A stretch of DNA of 24,513 bases from DASSWG01 sp035704905 (GCA_035704905.1 DASSWN010000176.1:1-24513); one strand, 5' to 3'. Counted from the stretch's first letter, positions 1 through 8,580 are shown. Made by a program: numbers and translations. The notes: generated by a model from the sequence alone, not told the origin.

Positions 1-1842
1 TTCAAAAAAGTAAAATCCTTGCAACACATCGGCTTGCTTGATGTAACAGGAACGCAAAATGCGGTCCCAACTCCATTTTTGGTTGATCGGTCTTTCGGAC
101 GTTGGCAATTCGGAAACCGGAATAATTTCCTTGTCCAAAAAGCCATCTTGCTGCAAATAAACGTGGTGTTTTTCTGAAAAAGGAAAATACATTTTTTCGG
201 CCACGGTTTTCCACGCATGCGTTTCTTCTTCTTGGAGTTTGGTTTTTGAAAAAATACGGGCATAATCTTTCGGGAATTCCGCCTTTACCTTCTCTATATT
301 TTCGATGCAATATTCCAAACACCATTTGGCCAAATAATTGGTGTACCAATTATTATGAACATTGTTTTCGTATTCGTTGGGCCCGGTAACGCCGAGGATA
401 ACATATTTTTTTCGCTTTTGGCTAAAATTGGTACGTTGAAACCAAAACCGAGCAATAGCAATCATCATTTCTAGGCCCTTTTCGGGAATATAATAAGAAT
501 CGCCGGTGTAATCAACATAATTCCGGATGGCAAGCAACATCGCACCGTTGCGGTGGATTTCTTCAAAAGTTATTTCCCATTCGTTATGGCTTTCTTCACC
601 GTTCATCGTAACCATCGGGTACAAAGCAGCGCCATTTTTAAATCCCAGCTTTTGTGCATTTTCAATGGCTTTTTCCAAATGGTTGTAGCGATAAGTTAAT
701 AAATTTCGCGCCACTTCGCGGTTTTTGGTAGCCATATAAAATGGAAGACAATATGCTTCTGTATCCCAGTAGGTGCTACCTCCATATTTTTCGCCGGTGA
801 AACCTTTCGGTCCAATATTCAGGCGTTCGTCTTTCCCGAGATAGGTTTGGTTCAATTGAAAAATATTGAACCGTATTCCTTGTTGAGCTTTTATATCGCC
901 TTCAATAGAAATATCGGCGGTTTCCCAAATTTCATTCCAAGTCAGCCTTTGTTCTTCCAATAATACTTCAAAACCGGCCGATGTTGCTTTTGCCAATACC
1001 GATTTGGCATTGGAAATCAATGAATCTCTTTCATGGTTCAAATCGGTAATATAACCGGCATATTTTTGCAACCTGATTTTTTCACTCTTTTTGGCAGAGA
1101 ATGAATAGGAAAATGAAACCATGTTTTCGCCACTGCTTTTTTCAAAATCGACGGTTGATTTTACATCATTTTTGAAAAGTTGCGTTTGCATAAACGTACA
1201 CGCATGAAATTCCGTTTTTAAGGTTTTTGAAAGAATAAAACCCTGATAGCCATCTGTTTCTGTTTTTAAAGTTTTCCAAAAACTTTCTTCCCAGTTCGCA
1301 TCCTGATTAGTAATTCCGCTGTCGAGATACGGTTCTAAAACAACTTCGGCATTGGCGTTCAACAATTCAATTTGGTAACTGATGACTCCCAATTCATCGC
1401 GTTTCAAAGACAAAAACCGAGTGGAAAGCACCGAAATTTCGCATCCGTTTTGCAAAGTCGCCTGGAAACTTCGCTGGTATTTTCCTTCTTTCATATTCAG
1501 TTCACGTCGAAAATTTTCCACTTTTTTACATGTGTACAAATCGAGTGCTTCTCCATTAATGAAAACATTGATGCCAATCCAATTTGGTGCGTTGAGGACT
1601 TTTGCGAAATATTCGGGATAACCATTTTTCCACCAACCGACTTTGGTCTTGTCCGGATAATAAACACCGGCAATATAACTTCCTTGAAAGGTGGGCCCAA
1701 AATATTGTTCTTCGAAATTAGCCCGCTGGCCCATTGCGCCGTTTCCTATGCTGAACAGGCTTTCGGAAGCTTCCACGCGTTCGGGATCAAATCCTTCTTC
1801 GATAATGGACCATTCGTTGGGTTGTATATAATTTTGGTTCAT
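1..1842 (-). CDS. GH65 glycoside phosphorylase, probable maltose phosphorylase (3' end missing)
   Basis: An open frame of 614 codons starts with ATG at 1842 and leaves the window at base 1 with no stop. GH65 proteins are usually about 750-780 residues, so roughly the last fifth lies outside. The N-terminal beta-sandwich region includes an SIGNGAMGQR segment near residues 31-40. The catalytic (alpha/alpha)6 region carries the family motif TGPNEYENN with the general-acid Glu at about residue 490, and the visible end holds the KQADVL motif that contributes to phosphate binding in this family. Maltose phosphorylase converts maltose and phosphate to glucose and beta-glucose-1-phosphate in the cytoplasm. 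A beta-phosphoglucomutase gene and a sugar transporter gene upstream on the same strand fit this. Kojibiose or trehalose phosphorylase are alternatives within GH65; the starch-locus context favours maltose. No signal peptide is seen. Confidence 0.87.
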   Translation of the reverse strand, partial: MNQNYIQPNEWSIIEEGFDPERVEASESLFSIGNGAMGQRANFEEQYFGPTFQGSYIAGVYYPDKTKVGWWKNGYPEYFAKVLNAPNWIGINVFINGEALDLYTCKKVENFRRELNMKEGKYQRSFQATLQNGCEISVLSTRFLSLKRDELGVISYQIELLNANAEVVLEPYLDSGITNQDANWEESFWKTLKTETDGYQGFILSKTLKTEFHACTFMQTQLFKNDVKSTVDFEKSSGENMVSFSYSFSAKKSEKIRLQKYAGYITDLNHERDSLISNAKSVLAKATSAGFEVLLEEQRLTWNEIWETADISIEGDIKAQQGIRFNIFQLNQTYLGKDERLNIGPKGFTGEKYGGSTYWDTEAYCLPFYMATKNREVARNLLTYRYNHLEKAIENAQKLGFKNGAALYPMVTMNGEESHNEWEITFEEIHRNGAMLLAIRNYVDYTGDSYYIPEKGLEMMIAIARFWFQRTNFSQKRKKYVILGVTGPNEYENNVHNNWYTNYLAKWCLEYCIENIEKVKAEFPKDYARIFSKTKLQEEETHAWKTVAEKMYFPFSEKHHVYLQQDGFLDKEIIPVSELPTSERPINQKWSWDRILRSCYIKQADVLQGFYFFE

Positions 1843-1895
1843 TTTAATTTGAAATGACTTTCTCGTTTTTGACTAATTTTTGTTAAACCCGTTTT

Positions 1896-1974
1896 GTCAT
1901 CCTGAGCGCAGTCGAAGGGTAAACAAAGCATCTCGACTGCGCCTGCCTGCCAGCAAGGCAGGCTCGATGTGACA
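1896..1974. repeat. Composite palindromic intergenic repeat
   Basis: Seen directly: GCGCAGTCGA at 1906-1915 is an exact inverted copy of TCGACTGCGC at 1933-1942. The outer ends begin GTCATCCTGAG (1896) and end TCGATGTGACA (1974). A 21-bp segment at 1943-1963 interrupts what would otherwise read straight from TCGACTGCGC into TCGATGTGACA. That segment, with the two bases before it, forms its own hairpin: GCCTGCCT (1941-1948) pairs with AGGCAGGC (1956-1963). The GTCATCCTGAG...GTCGA type of sequence is, from general knowledge, a recurrent intergenic repeat in flavobacterial genomes. It lies in the 141-bp gap between the phosphoglucomutase and GH65 genes. The structure is certain; its role (mRNA processing, attenuation or passive repeat) is not. 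Confidence 0.8.
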
Positions 1975-1983
1975 TTTTATTCC

Positions 1984-2637
1984 TTAAATCAATTTTTCCA
2001 AAAAACCAACCTCAATTTCGGTGAAATTGGAAAAATTATAATCGGCTTCTTTTAAAATGTTTTTGTCCCCGATTCCGATGCTCGTCATACCGGCAGAATT
2101 TGCAGCCTGTATTCCCGCCTGGGAATCTTCGAAAACAATACAGTTTTCGGGACGCTTTGCCAGTTTTTCAGCAGCGAGTAAAAACACTTCGGGGTCGGGT
2201 TTTGGATTTTCAACATGATTTCCATCAACAATTGCGCTGAAGTGATCATAAATTTTTAAGCTTTTCAGAACAATTTCCGCATTTCTGCTTGCCGATCCCA
2301 ATGCGAACGGCACTTCTTCCAAAATTAAATAATCAAAAATTTTTTTTACACCCGGCAACAAATCACGCTCCGATAAATTGGATATCCGGCTTAGATAATC
2401 TCGGTTTTTGTTTTCGAGATGTCGGCAGAATTCCGCTTCGGTAATTGATTTATTTCCCCATAATAAAATTTTTTCAAATGAATGTTTCCTACTAAGGCCT
2501 TTCAAGAATTCGTTTTGTTTTTCGGAAAAAGCGATACCAAGCTCCGCGGCCAGCTTTTGCCAAGCCAAAAAGTGAAACTTGGCGGTATCTACAATGACAC
2601 CATCCAAATCGAATATTATTCCTTTAGTGTTTCTCAT
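1984..2637 (-). CDS. pgmB: Beta-phosphoglucomutase (HAD superfamily)
   Basis: This 217-residue cytoplasmic enzyme interconverts beta-glucose-1-phosphate and glucose-6-phosphate. The HAD motif I FDLDGVIVDT lies near residues 9-18, with nucleophile Asp10 and acid/base Asp12. It is followed by the cap segment FHFLAWQKLA (His/Trp typical of beta-PGM), motif II GSASRNA, the motif III lysine in PKPDP and motif IV FEDSQAGIQAA. Length and motif order match PgmB. The start at 2637 overlaps the end of the transporter gene by 14 bp, which suggests translational coupling. Its product would consume the beta-glucose-1-phosphate made by the GH65 enzyme encoded downstream on the same strand. Other HAD sugar phosphatases look similar, but the neighbourhood makes pgmB clearly the best call. 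Confidence 0.93.
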   Translation of the reverse strand: MRNTKGIIFDLDGVIVDTAKFHFLAWQKLAAELGIAFSEKQNEFLKGLSRKHSFEKILLWGNKSITEAEFCRHLENKNRDYLSRISNLSERDLLPGVKKIFDYLILEEVPFALGSASRNAEIVLKSLKIYDHFSAIVDGNHVENPKPDPEVFLLAAEKLAKRPENCIVFEDSQAGIQAANSAGMTSIGIGDKNILKEADYNFSNFTEIEVGFLEKLI

Positions 2638-4144
2638 CGATATGCAAGGTTTTATTGGTTTGAACCCTTAATGTCAGCAGGCCGGCCACAATCATGGCCA
2701 CCCCCCCAACGATCAAAGCATAAATGGGTTGGTTCCCAAAAAAATTCTGCACCACAAACCCCAAAATAGTTGCGGCCACAATTTGCGGAATAACGATAAA
2801 GAAATTGAAAACACCCATGTAATAGCCCATTTTCGCTGCAGGCAACGATCCTGAAAGCATGGCATAGGGAATTGACAAAATACTTCCCCAGGCGATTCCG
2901 ACCCCAACCATGGCGAGCAAAAGCCCCGTTTTATCGGTAAGAAAGTAAATGGATATCAATCCAAATCCGCCGAAACAAAGCGCCAGCAAATGAGTGAATT
3001 TATTGCTGGTTTTTCGGGCCAAAACGGGCAGAAGAAATGCCACCGCAGCAGCAACGCCGTTGTATGTTCCAAACATGATCGTTACCCAATCGGCGGCATC
3101 GTTGTAAAGTTCGGTAGTGACATCGTGTGTGCCGAAAACATGACCGGTTACTGCTGCTGTGGTGTAAATCCACATGGAAAAAAGGGCGAACCAAGAAAAG
3201 AACTGAACCCAAGCCAATTGCTTCATGGTTTTTGGCATGTTCAGCATATCGCTAAAAACGATGGTATAGCCATTTTTAATTCCTTTTTTCCGGAGTTCTG
3301 CGGCGATCATAAATAAAATACCTGCCACAATAAACCCTACAAAAAGAATGTAAAGTTCTTTGGCCAAAGCTTCTTCGTAGATAAAAAAGGTGAACACTGC
3401 GCCAAAAACCGTCATTAAAATCCCGGTACGAAATTGTTTTCGAATATTCTTTTCGCGGTCAATCGGCTCAATCTGTTTGGGTTGTTCTTGTTTGTCATTG
3501 TTTTCGAAATGCAGAAGTTCTTCCGGAGAATATTCCTTCGATTTGATTACTGTCCACAGAACTGCTAGGAAAAGGACGATTCCACCGGTATAAAAGGACC
3601 ATTTTACCGAATCGGGAACAATTCCTGCTGGGGCAGTATTATCAAGGTTCAAGAAATTGGTGAAAATATACGGAAGCGCAGAACCTATGACGGCACCGAT
3701 ACCAATGAAAAAACTTTGCATGGCGAAACCCAATGTGCGCTGCCGGTTTGGCAAATTATCGCCGACAAATGCACGGAACGGTTCCATGGAAATATTTATG
3801 GAAGCATCCATGAGCCAGAGCGTTCCAGCTGCTACCCATAAGGTTGGAGAGTTGGGCATCAGGAACAATGCCGCGGAGGTGAAAATTGCCCCGACCAAAA
3901 AATAAGGCCTGCGTCGGCCCAATTTGTTCCAAGTTCGGTCGCTGAAATAACCTATTATTGGTTGGACCACAAGGCCGGTCACAGGAGCAGCAATCCATAA
4001 AATTGGAATGTCTTCAATATTGGCGCCAAGCGTTTCAAAAATTCGGGAAGTATTGGCATTTTGCAAAGCAAAGCCAAACTGAATCCCTAAGAAACCGAAA
4101 CTCATGTTCCAGATTTCCCAGAAAGTTAATGTGCGTTTTTGCAT
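2624..4144 (-). CDS. MFS sugar transporter, SLC45/sucrose-maltose type
   Basis: This is a 506-residue polytopic inner-membrane protein with about twelve hydrophobic segments. The loop after the second helix reads GYFSDRTWNKLGRRRPYF (about residues 65-82), the D-R...G-R-R-R-P signature shared with plant sucrose transporters and bacterial SLC45-like maltose/sucrose permeases. A central hydrophilic stretch (about residues 205-240, rich in Glu, Gln and Lys) separates the two six-helix halves. The likely job is proton-coupled import of maltose or short maltodextrins from periplasm to cytoplasm, linking SusCD import to the GH65 enzyme; the substrate is inferred from context only. It is first in the minus-strand group transporter-pgmB-GH65. 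A TATATTTG box at 4233-4240 could be its -7 promoter element. Nothing looks truncated. Confidence 0.88.
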   Translation of the reverse strand: MQKRTLTFWEIWNMSFGFLGIQFGFALQNANTSRIFETLGANIEDIPILWIAAPVTGLVVQPIIGYFSDRTWNKLGRRRPYFLVGAIFTSAALFLMPNSPTLWVAAGTLWLMDASINISMEPFRAFVGDNLPNRQRTLGFAMQSFFIGIGAVIGSALPYIFTNFLNLDNTAPAGIVPDSVKWSFYTGGIVLFLAVLWTVIKSKEYSPEELLHFENNDKQEQPKQIEPIDREKNIRKQFRTGILMTVFGAVFTFFIYEEALAKELYILFVGFIVAGILFMIAAELRKKGIKNGYTIVFSDMLNMPKTMKQLAWVQFFSWFALFSMWIYTTAAVTGHVFGTHDVTTELYNDAADWVTIMFGTYNGVAAAVAFLLPVLARKTSNKFTHLLALCFGGFGLISIYFLTDKTGLLLAMVGVGIAWGSILSIPYAMLSGSLPAAKMGYYMGVFNFFIVIPQIVAATILGFVVQNFFGNQPIYALIVGGVAMIVAGLLTLRVQTNKTLHIDEKH

Positions 4145-4180
4145 ATCGTATAAGTGTTACGATAAGCACGATGACTTATC
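4145..4180 (-). repeat. Two overlapping inverted repeats directly before the transporter start codon
   Basis: ATCGTA (4145-4150) and TACGAT (4158-4163) form an exact inverted repeat with a 7-nt loop. GATAAG (4161-4166) and CTTATC (4175-4180) form another with an 8-nt spacer. The two overlap at 4161-4163, so they could be mutually exclusive hairpins in the transporter mRNA leader. The first stem ends on the base next to the ATG (4142-4144). Stems are short and AU-rich, so a regulatory role is uncertain; DNA-binding half-sites are an alternative. Confidence 0.4.
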
Positions 4181-4232
4181 AAAACTTAAAATTCGGGTAA
4201 TGAAAATATAAGTTCCGATAATATGTCTTGGG

Positions 4233-4240
4233 CAAATATA
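4233..4240 (-). promoter_or_regulatory. Candidate -7 promoter box (TATATTTG) for the transporter group
   Basis: Read on the minus strand the bases are TATATTTG, matching the Bacteroidota -7 consensus TAnnTTTG. No clear TTG element is visible at the expected -33 distance, so the call rests on one box. It would give a leader of about 80 nt. The rest of the gap 4145-4295 shows only the inverted repeats next to the start codon. Confidence 0.35.
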
Positions 4241-4295
4241 TACATTTTTTTGTTATGACGACTTTTTCGGGGATTTATAAATAGCCACCGTTTCT

Positions 4296-5339
4296 TCAAA
4301 TATCTGAAACAATCGAAACGGCTTTAGTGGAATCGCGCTCGATTAAACTGGTTTTGATTATTTCGGTATGAAAATCCGAAAATTTTGAACTGGAATTTTC
4401 TATACGATCAATCAAAAGTTCTGCCGCCCTGGCCCCCATTTCGCCACCGTGTTGACTAATAGTGGTGAGATTGGGAATAAAACGCTTTGATATTTCCCCA
4501 TTCGTAAAAGCAATTACCGAAACATTCTCCGGAACTTTTAAATTTTTGGCATAAATTCCTTTTACCGCACTCGCAGCAAACTGTTCATTCACAGCAAAAA
4601 CGCCATCCACAGAAGTTTCCTTTAAAAATCGAACAATTTCCGATTCAAAGTTTTCCATATCCTCTATTTTCAAGATCATCTTGTCTTCCACATGTATGTC
4701 ATGATCTTTAAGGGCTTTTCGATAACCGTTTGTCCGTAATTTTCCAACACTAACATAATCGACAGTGGTGATAAGGGCAATTTTTCGACACCCAATTTTC
4801 AACAAATGCGCAACTGCATTTCTAGCACCTTCTTCGTCGTCGATAATTACTTTGTCGCAATTTACTTCATCCACGATCCGATCAAAAAGAACAACCGGCA
4901 TTCCTTGATTGATTACCTCAGTTAGATGATGGTAATCTTTTTTCTGTTGCGTTTCCTTTGCGACGGAAAGAATAAAGCCGTCAATACTTCCATTTGCAAG
5001 AATTTCCATATTAATCACTTCTTTGTCGAAAGAATTGTTGGAAAGACAGATAATGACATGATATCCCTTGTCATTGGCCACTTGTTCAGCTCCACTGATT
5101 ACTTTCGCAAAAAAATGATGAACGATTTCCGGGATAACGATACCGATAGTTCGGGTTTTTCGATTTTTAAGGCTCAGCGCGATGTTGTTGGGTTTATAAT
5201 TGTAGAATTTTGCAAATGCCTTAATTTTTTGGCGTGTTTCTTCGCTGATTTCAGGGCTGTTATGCAGAGCTTTGGAAACCGTGGAAACAGAAACATCCAA
5301 TTCGCGGGCAATTTGTTTAAGGGTAAGTTTTAATTTCAT
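4296..5339 (-). CDS. LacI-family transcriptional regulator of the maltodextrin locus
   Basis: This 347-residue protein has an N-terminal LacI helix-turn-helix (LTLKQIARELDVSVSTVSKA, residues 5-24), a hinge (YKPNNIALSLK, about 48-58, with the minor-groove-inserting Leu) and a periplasmic-binding-protein-like effector domain (about 63-335). It sits between the transporter gene and the divergent susC gene, which points to control of one or both transcription units in response to a maltose-type sugar. The gap to susC holds an exact LacI-type palindrome (5514-5529), its most likely binding site. Whether it represses or activates cannot be read from the sequence. The names malR or susR would be guesses, so no symbol is given. 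Length and domain layout are normal. Confidence 0.92.
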   Translation of the reverse strand: MKLKLTLKQIARELDVSVSTVSKALHNSPEISEETRQKIKAFAKFYNYKPNNIALSLKNRKTRTIGIVIPEIVHHFFAKVISGAEQVANDKGYHVIICLSNNSFDKEVINMEILANGSIDGFILSVAKETQQKKDYHHLTEVINQGMPVVLFDRIVDEVNCDKVIIDDEEGARNAVAHLLKIGCRKIALITTVDYVSVGKLRTNGYRKALKDHDIHVEDKMILKIEDMENFESEIVRFLKETSVDGVFAVNEQFAASAVKGIYAKNLKVPENVSVIAFTNGEISKRFIPNLTTISQHGGEMGARAAELLIDRIENSSSKFSDFHTEIIKTSLIERDSTKAVSIVSDI

Positions 5340-5498
5340 GAAAATAAAAGTGGTATGACGCGATTAAGATACTGAAAATTATGGAACGAACCGGAATTTC
5401 AGGCCGTTTTCAGAATCAGTAGTCTCTATCGTGATTTTTCAGTCAGCAAACATTTTTCGTATAAATTTTCGCATATCGGAATGATTTTTAGGAAATCC

Positions 5499-5511
5499 TG
5501 AAAAGTTTTCA
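5499..5511. promoter_or_regulatory. Secondary operator-like palindrome
   Basis: TGAAAAGTTTTCA is a 13-bp palindrome with a central G at 5505. It shares the GAAAA/TTTTC arms of the stronger palindrome that begins two bases later, but has one central base instead of the central CG. It may be a second, weaker half of a double operator. The arms are simple A/T tracts, so chance is possible. Confidence 0.45.
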
Positions 5512-5513
5512 AC

Positions 5514-5529
5514 ACGAAAACGTTTTCGT
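5514..5529. promoter_or_regulatory. LacI-type operator palindrome
   Basis: ACGAAAACGTTTTCGT is a perfect 16-bp palindrome with a central CG, the form typical of LacI-family operators (compare PurR and CcpA sites). It lies 112 bp before the presumed susC start and 175 bp upstream of the regulator's start codon, within the divergent intergenic region. The adjacent LacI-type protein is the obvious candidate to bind it. The palindrome is certain; its use as the operator is inferred. Confidence 0.75.
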
Positions 5530-5640
5530 TGGCTCCGGTGGCTTTTTTAAAAGAGAACATAGGTAAATTTTATATACTTTTAACATTGGGTAATGAGAAT
5601 ATATGTTTTTTATTTTAATAAAAAAACCAATAAATTATTT

Positions 5641-8556
5641 ATGAAAACAATACTAAAAAGCGCATTAACCCTTTTGTTGATGTGTCCTTTAGGGCTCTTG
5701 GCACAATCCACCATACAAGGAACCGTAACCGACGCAAAAACGGGGATGCCCCTGCCGGGCGTAAATGTGGTAATTGAAGGCACACAAAATGGAAGTATTA
5801 CCGATTTCGATGGTCATTATTCTTTATCGGTGCAAGGGAGCGACCCGGTAACGGTCGTTTTTTCTTATTTGGGATATTCCACCCAAAAATTAGAAACCAC
5901 TGTCGGATCGACCTTAGATGTTGCATTGCAACAAAAAACAGCTTCCCTTGACGAAGTTGTGCTCATCGGATACGGGGAAACCACCAAACAGGACGCCACG
6001 GGTGCCGTGGACAAAATTTCCGAAGAAAGTTTCAATTCCGGGGCAATTACTTCCCCGGCAGGACTCATTGCAGGAAAATCCGCAGGCGTGCTCGTTACCG
6101 GTAGTGGGGCGCCCGGCGGTGGGGCGGCAATTCGAATTCGTGGTGGTTCATCATTATCGGCGAACAACGATCCGTTGATAGTTGTTGACGGTATGCCTTT
6201 GGACCAACGCGGGGTTCAAGGCGTGCGAAGTCAATTGAACGCCATCAACCCAGACGAAGTTGAAAGTTTTGTTATCTTGAAAGATGCCGCGGCAACAGCT
6301 ATTTATGGTTCGCGGGCTTCAAACGGTGTTATTTTGATCACCACCAAAAAGGGAAGCAGAAGCAAAGATTTTACCGTCAGCTACGATTTGAAAACCTCGG
6401 TGAGCACGGTTACCGATTTTGTGGATATTTTGGATGCAGATCAGTTGCGGGAAATAATCGAAACCACTCCGGGTACCGATCCGAGCCTTTTGGGAAATGC
6501 AAATACCGATTGGCAAGATGAAATTTACAGAACAGGGTTTGGAAACATTCACAACCTCACTGCCACACAAGGTTTTGAAAATTTTTACTATCGGGTGAAT
6601 TTTAACCATACTTCGCAGGAAGGTATTCTGAAAACCGATAAATATACACGAAACGCACTAAACCTTTCTTTTACCCAAAATCTACTCGACAACGATTTGG
6701 AATTGAGCGTAATTGGAAAGGGAATCATCAATGAAAATGATTATGCGGATAATGGTGCCATTGGTGCCGCCGTTAATTTCGACCCCACGCAACCGGTTTT
6801 TGATCCGAGCAGCCCTTTTGGTGGTTATTTTGAATTTCGTGATGGTGAAAATCAGTTTCAACAAGCAACCCGAAACCCCGTGGCACTTTTGTACCAATAT
6901 AAAGGAGAAGCTACCAGCAAGCGGGCAATCGCAAATTTTAAAGCCGATTATAAATTTCGTGCGGTTAAAGGTTTACGCTTTAATTTGAACCTCGGCGTCG
7001 ATTATGCGGAACTGGAAGGCAGCAACTTTCGACCAATAAACTCTGCCATTGTACTTCAAGACATTCCAGATCAAGAATTTTATTCCGGAATAAACCGAAA
7101 TACATTAATGGATTTCTATTTCAATTATAAAAAACCCATCACTTCCATTAATACGGAGGTAGATTTAACGGCGGGACATTCCTATCAAGAATTTTATATT
7201 TCAAGTGATAGCAGATTTACCAAAAACAATGAATGGGAAACCAGGCCCACGAGCATTAACCGAAACGCATTGGAATCGTATTTCGCAAGGGCAAGTTTCG
7301 ATATTTCCAATAAATACTTGATTTCAGCAAGTTATCGCCGCGATGGTTCTTCTCGTTTCAGTGAAGATAACCGATGGAGCAGTTTCCCTGCGGTTTCCGT
7401 GGGATGGAAAATTGGAAATGAAAACTTTCTGAAAAATTCCAAAGTGGTTTCCGATCTAAAACTACGCGCCGGCTACGGGGTTACCGGGAATCAAGAAATT
7501 GGGAGGAATTACGGATATATTGGACTATATACACCAAGTATCGGCGGTGCCAGTGTACAATTCGGCGATCAATTCATTAGCACGTTGCGGCCAGAAGAAT
7601 TCGACGAAAACCTCAAATGGGAAGAATTGAAAACGTATAATGTGGGATTGGATTTTGGTTTTTTCAAGGACCGCTTGACAGGAAGTGTAAACGCCTATCA
7701 CCGCACCACTGAGGATTTGCTCGCGGAAGTTCCCGTTCCTGCCGGTTCCAACCTTTCGGATCGTTTGGTAACAAATGTCGGACAAACCACCAGTCGTGGA
7801 TTGGAAATCGGGTTGAGTGGCGATTTGGTTCGAAACGATAATTTCAACTGGAACATGAGCTACAATATTACTTTTCAAGAACTGGAAATCACAAAATTGG
7901 CATTGGGCAATAACCCCAATTTCTTTATTCCGCAAGGAGGAATTAGTGGCGGTGTCGGAAATATGGTTCAAATTTGGAAAGAAGGCTACGATCCAAGCAC
8001 CTTTTTCGTTTTTCGCCAAGTTTATGACGAAAGTGGAAATCCTGTGGAAGGTGCCTATGTGGACGTGAACGGCGACAACACCATCACTGAAGCCGACCGA
8101 CAACCATACAAAAAAGCTTCCCCCGATTATTTTATGGGCTTTACGAACAGTATTTCCTACAAAAATTTCAATTTCGATTTCACATTTAGAGGAAGTTTCG
8201 GTGGGTACAACTACAATAATACCAAATCGAATATGGGTTATTTGGAATCCGCAACCGTTCATCCACAAGCCTATTACACCAATTTGCACACCGATGCATT
8301 GGAATCGAATTTCGTCAACAGCCAATTTTTTTCCGATTATTATATACGGAGTTCCGATTTTATTAAATTGGACAATATTTCGGTTGGCTATTTGATCCCT
8401 TATGAAAAATCATCTTTGCGGGCATCATTTACCGTTACAAATGTGCTGACCATAACCGATTACGAAGGTCTGGATCCGGAAGTATTTGGCGGAATCGACA
8501 ACAACATTTACCCAAGACCAAGAACGTATGTTTTGGGATTGCACTATATTTTTTAA
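5641..8556 (+). CDS. susC: SusC-family TonB-dependent outer-membrane maltodextrin importer
   Basis: The product is about 971 residues. I chose the ATG at 5641 because it begins a normal signal peptide (MKTILKSALTLLLMC..LLAQ, cleavage near residue 21); an in-frame ATG at 5593 would add 16 polar/aromatic residues ahead of it. A carboxypeptidase-regulatory-like beta domain (about 25-100) precedes a TonB box region (DEVVLIGYGET), the plug (about 120-225, including YGSRASNGVILITTKKG) and a 22-strand-type barrel ending in aromatic HYIF. It forms the channel of a SusCD pair with the next gene and would move maltodextrins into the periplasm using TonB energy. susD follows after 24 bp, so they are co-transcribed. 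Family is certain; the starch-type substrate comes from GH13/GH65 neighbours. Confidence 0.94.
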   Translation: MKTILKSALTLLLMCPLGLLAQSTIQGTVTDAKTGMPLPGVNVVIEGTQNGSITDFDGHYSLSVQGSDPVTVVFSYLGYSTQKLETTVGSTLDVALQQKTASLDEVVLIGYGETTKQDATGAVDKISEESFNSGAITSPAGLIAGKSAGVLVTGSGAPGGGAAIRIRGGSSLSANNDPLIVVDGMPLDQRGVQGVRSQLNAINPDEVESFVILKDAAATAIYGSRASNGVILITTKKGSRSKDFTVSYDLKTSVSTVTDFVDILDADQLREIIETTPGTDPSLLGNANTDWQDEIYRTGFGNIHNLTATQGFENFYYRVNFNHTSQEGILKTDKYTRNALNLSFTQNLLDNDLELSVIGKGIINENDYADNGAIGAAVNFDPTQPVFDPSSPFGGYFEFRDGENQFQQATRNPVALLYQYKGEATSKRAIANFKADYKFRAVKGLRFNLNLGVDYAELEGSNFRPINSAIVLQDIPDQEFYSGINRNTLMDFYFNYKKPITSINTEVDLTAGHSYQEFYISSDSRFTKNNEWETRPTSINRNALESYFARASFDISNKYLISASYRRDGSSRFSEDNRWSSFPAVSVGWKIGNENFLKNSKVVSDLKLRAGYGVTGNQEIGRNYGYIGLYTPSIGGASVQFGDQFISTLRPEEFDENLKWEELKTYNVGLDFGFFKDRLTGSVNAYHRTTEDLLAEVPVPAGSNLSDRLVTNVGQTTSRGLEIGLSGDLVRNDNFNWNMSYNITFQELEITKLALGNNPNFFIPQGGISGGVGNMVQIWKEGYDPSTFFVFRQVYDESGNPVEGAYVDVNGDNTITEADRQPYKKASPDYFMGFTNSISYKNFNFDFTFRGSFGGYNYNNTKSNMGYLESATVHPQAYYTNLHTDALESNFVNSQFFSDYYIRSSDFIKLDNISVGYLIPYEKSSLRASFTVTNVLTITDYEGLDPEVFGGIDNNIYPRPRTYVLGLHYIF

Positions 8557-8580
8557 TCAGAAAACTAAAAAAATACGATT

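Larger units (their letters stand above)
5340..5640. promoter_or_regulatory. Regulatory gap between lacI-type gene and susC
   Basis: About 300 bp without a gene separates the divergent regulator and susC. It holds two adjacent palindromes (listed separately) and an imperfect 12-bp tandem repeat, TTTTCGTATAAA (5454-5465) then TTTTCGCATATC (5466-5477). Weak -7-like matches for susC are TAAATTTT (5564-5571) and TACTTTTA (5575-5582); neither has a clear -33 partner. No promoter box could be assigned to the regulator gene. Nothing else was seen. Confidence 0.55.

Noticed and set aside
1372..1857. Plus-strand frame of 161 codons opposite the GH65 gene
   Set aside because: Antisense to a conserved GH65 coding region with clear motifs; its translation (Phe-rich, no domain) is a typical shadow.
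5593..5640. Upstream ATG that would extend SusC by 16 residues
   Set aside because: It would place polar and aromatic residues before a good signal peptide; the ATG at 5641 gives a standard Sec signal.
7525..8325. Open frame of 266 codons on the minus strand opposite susC
   Set aside because: No domain or signal recognisable; it lies wholly within the well-supported susC frame and has low-complexity shadow-like composition.
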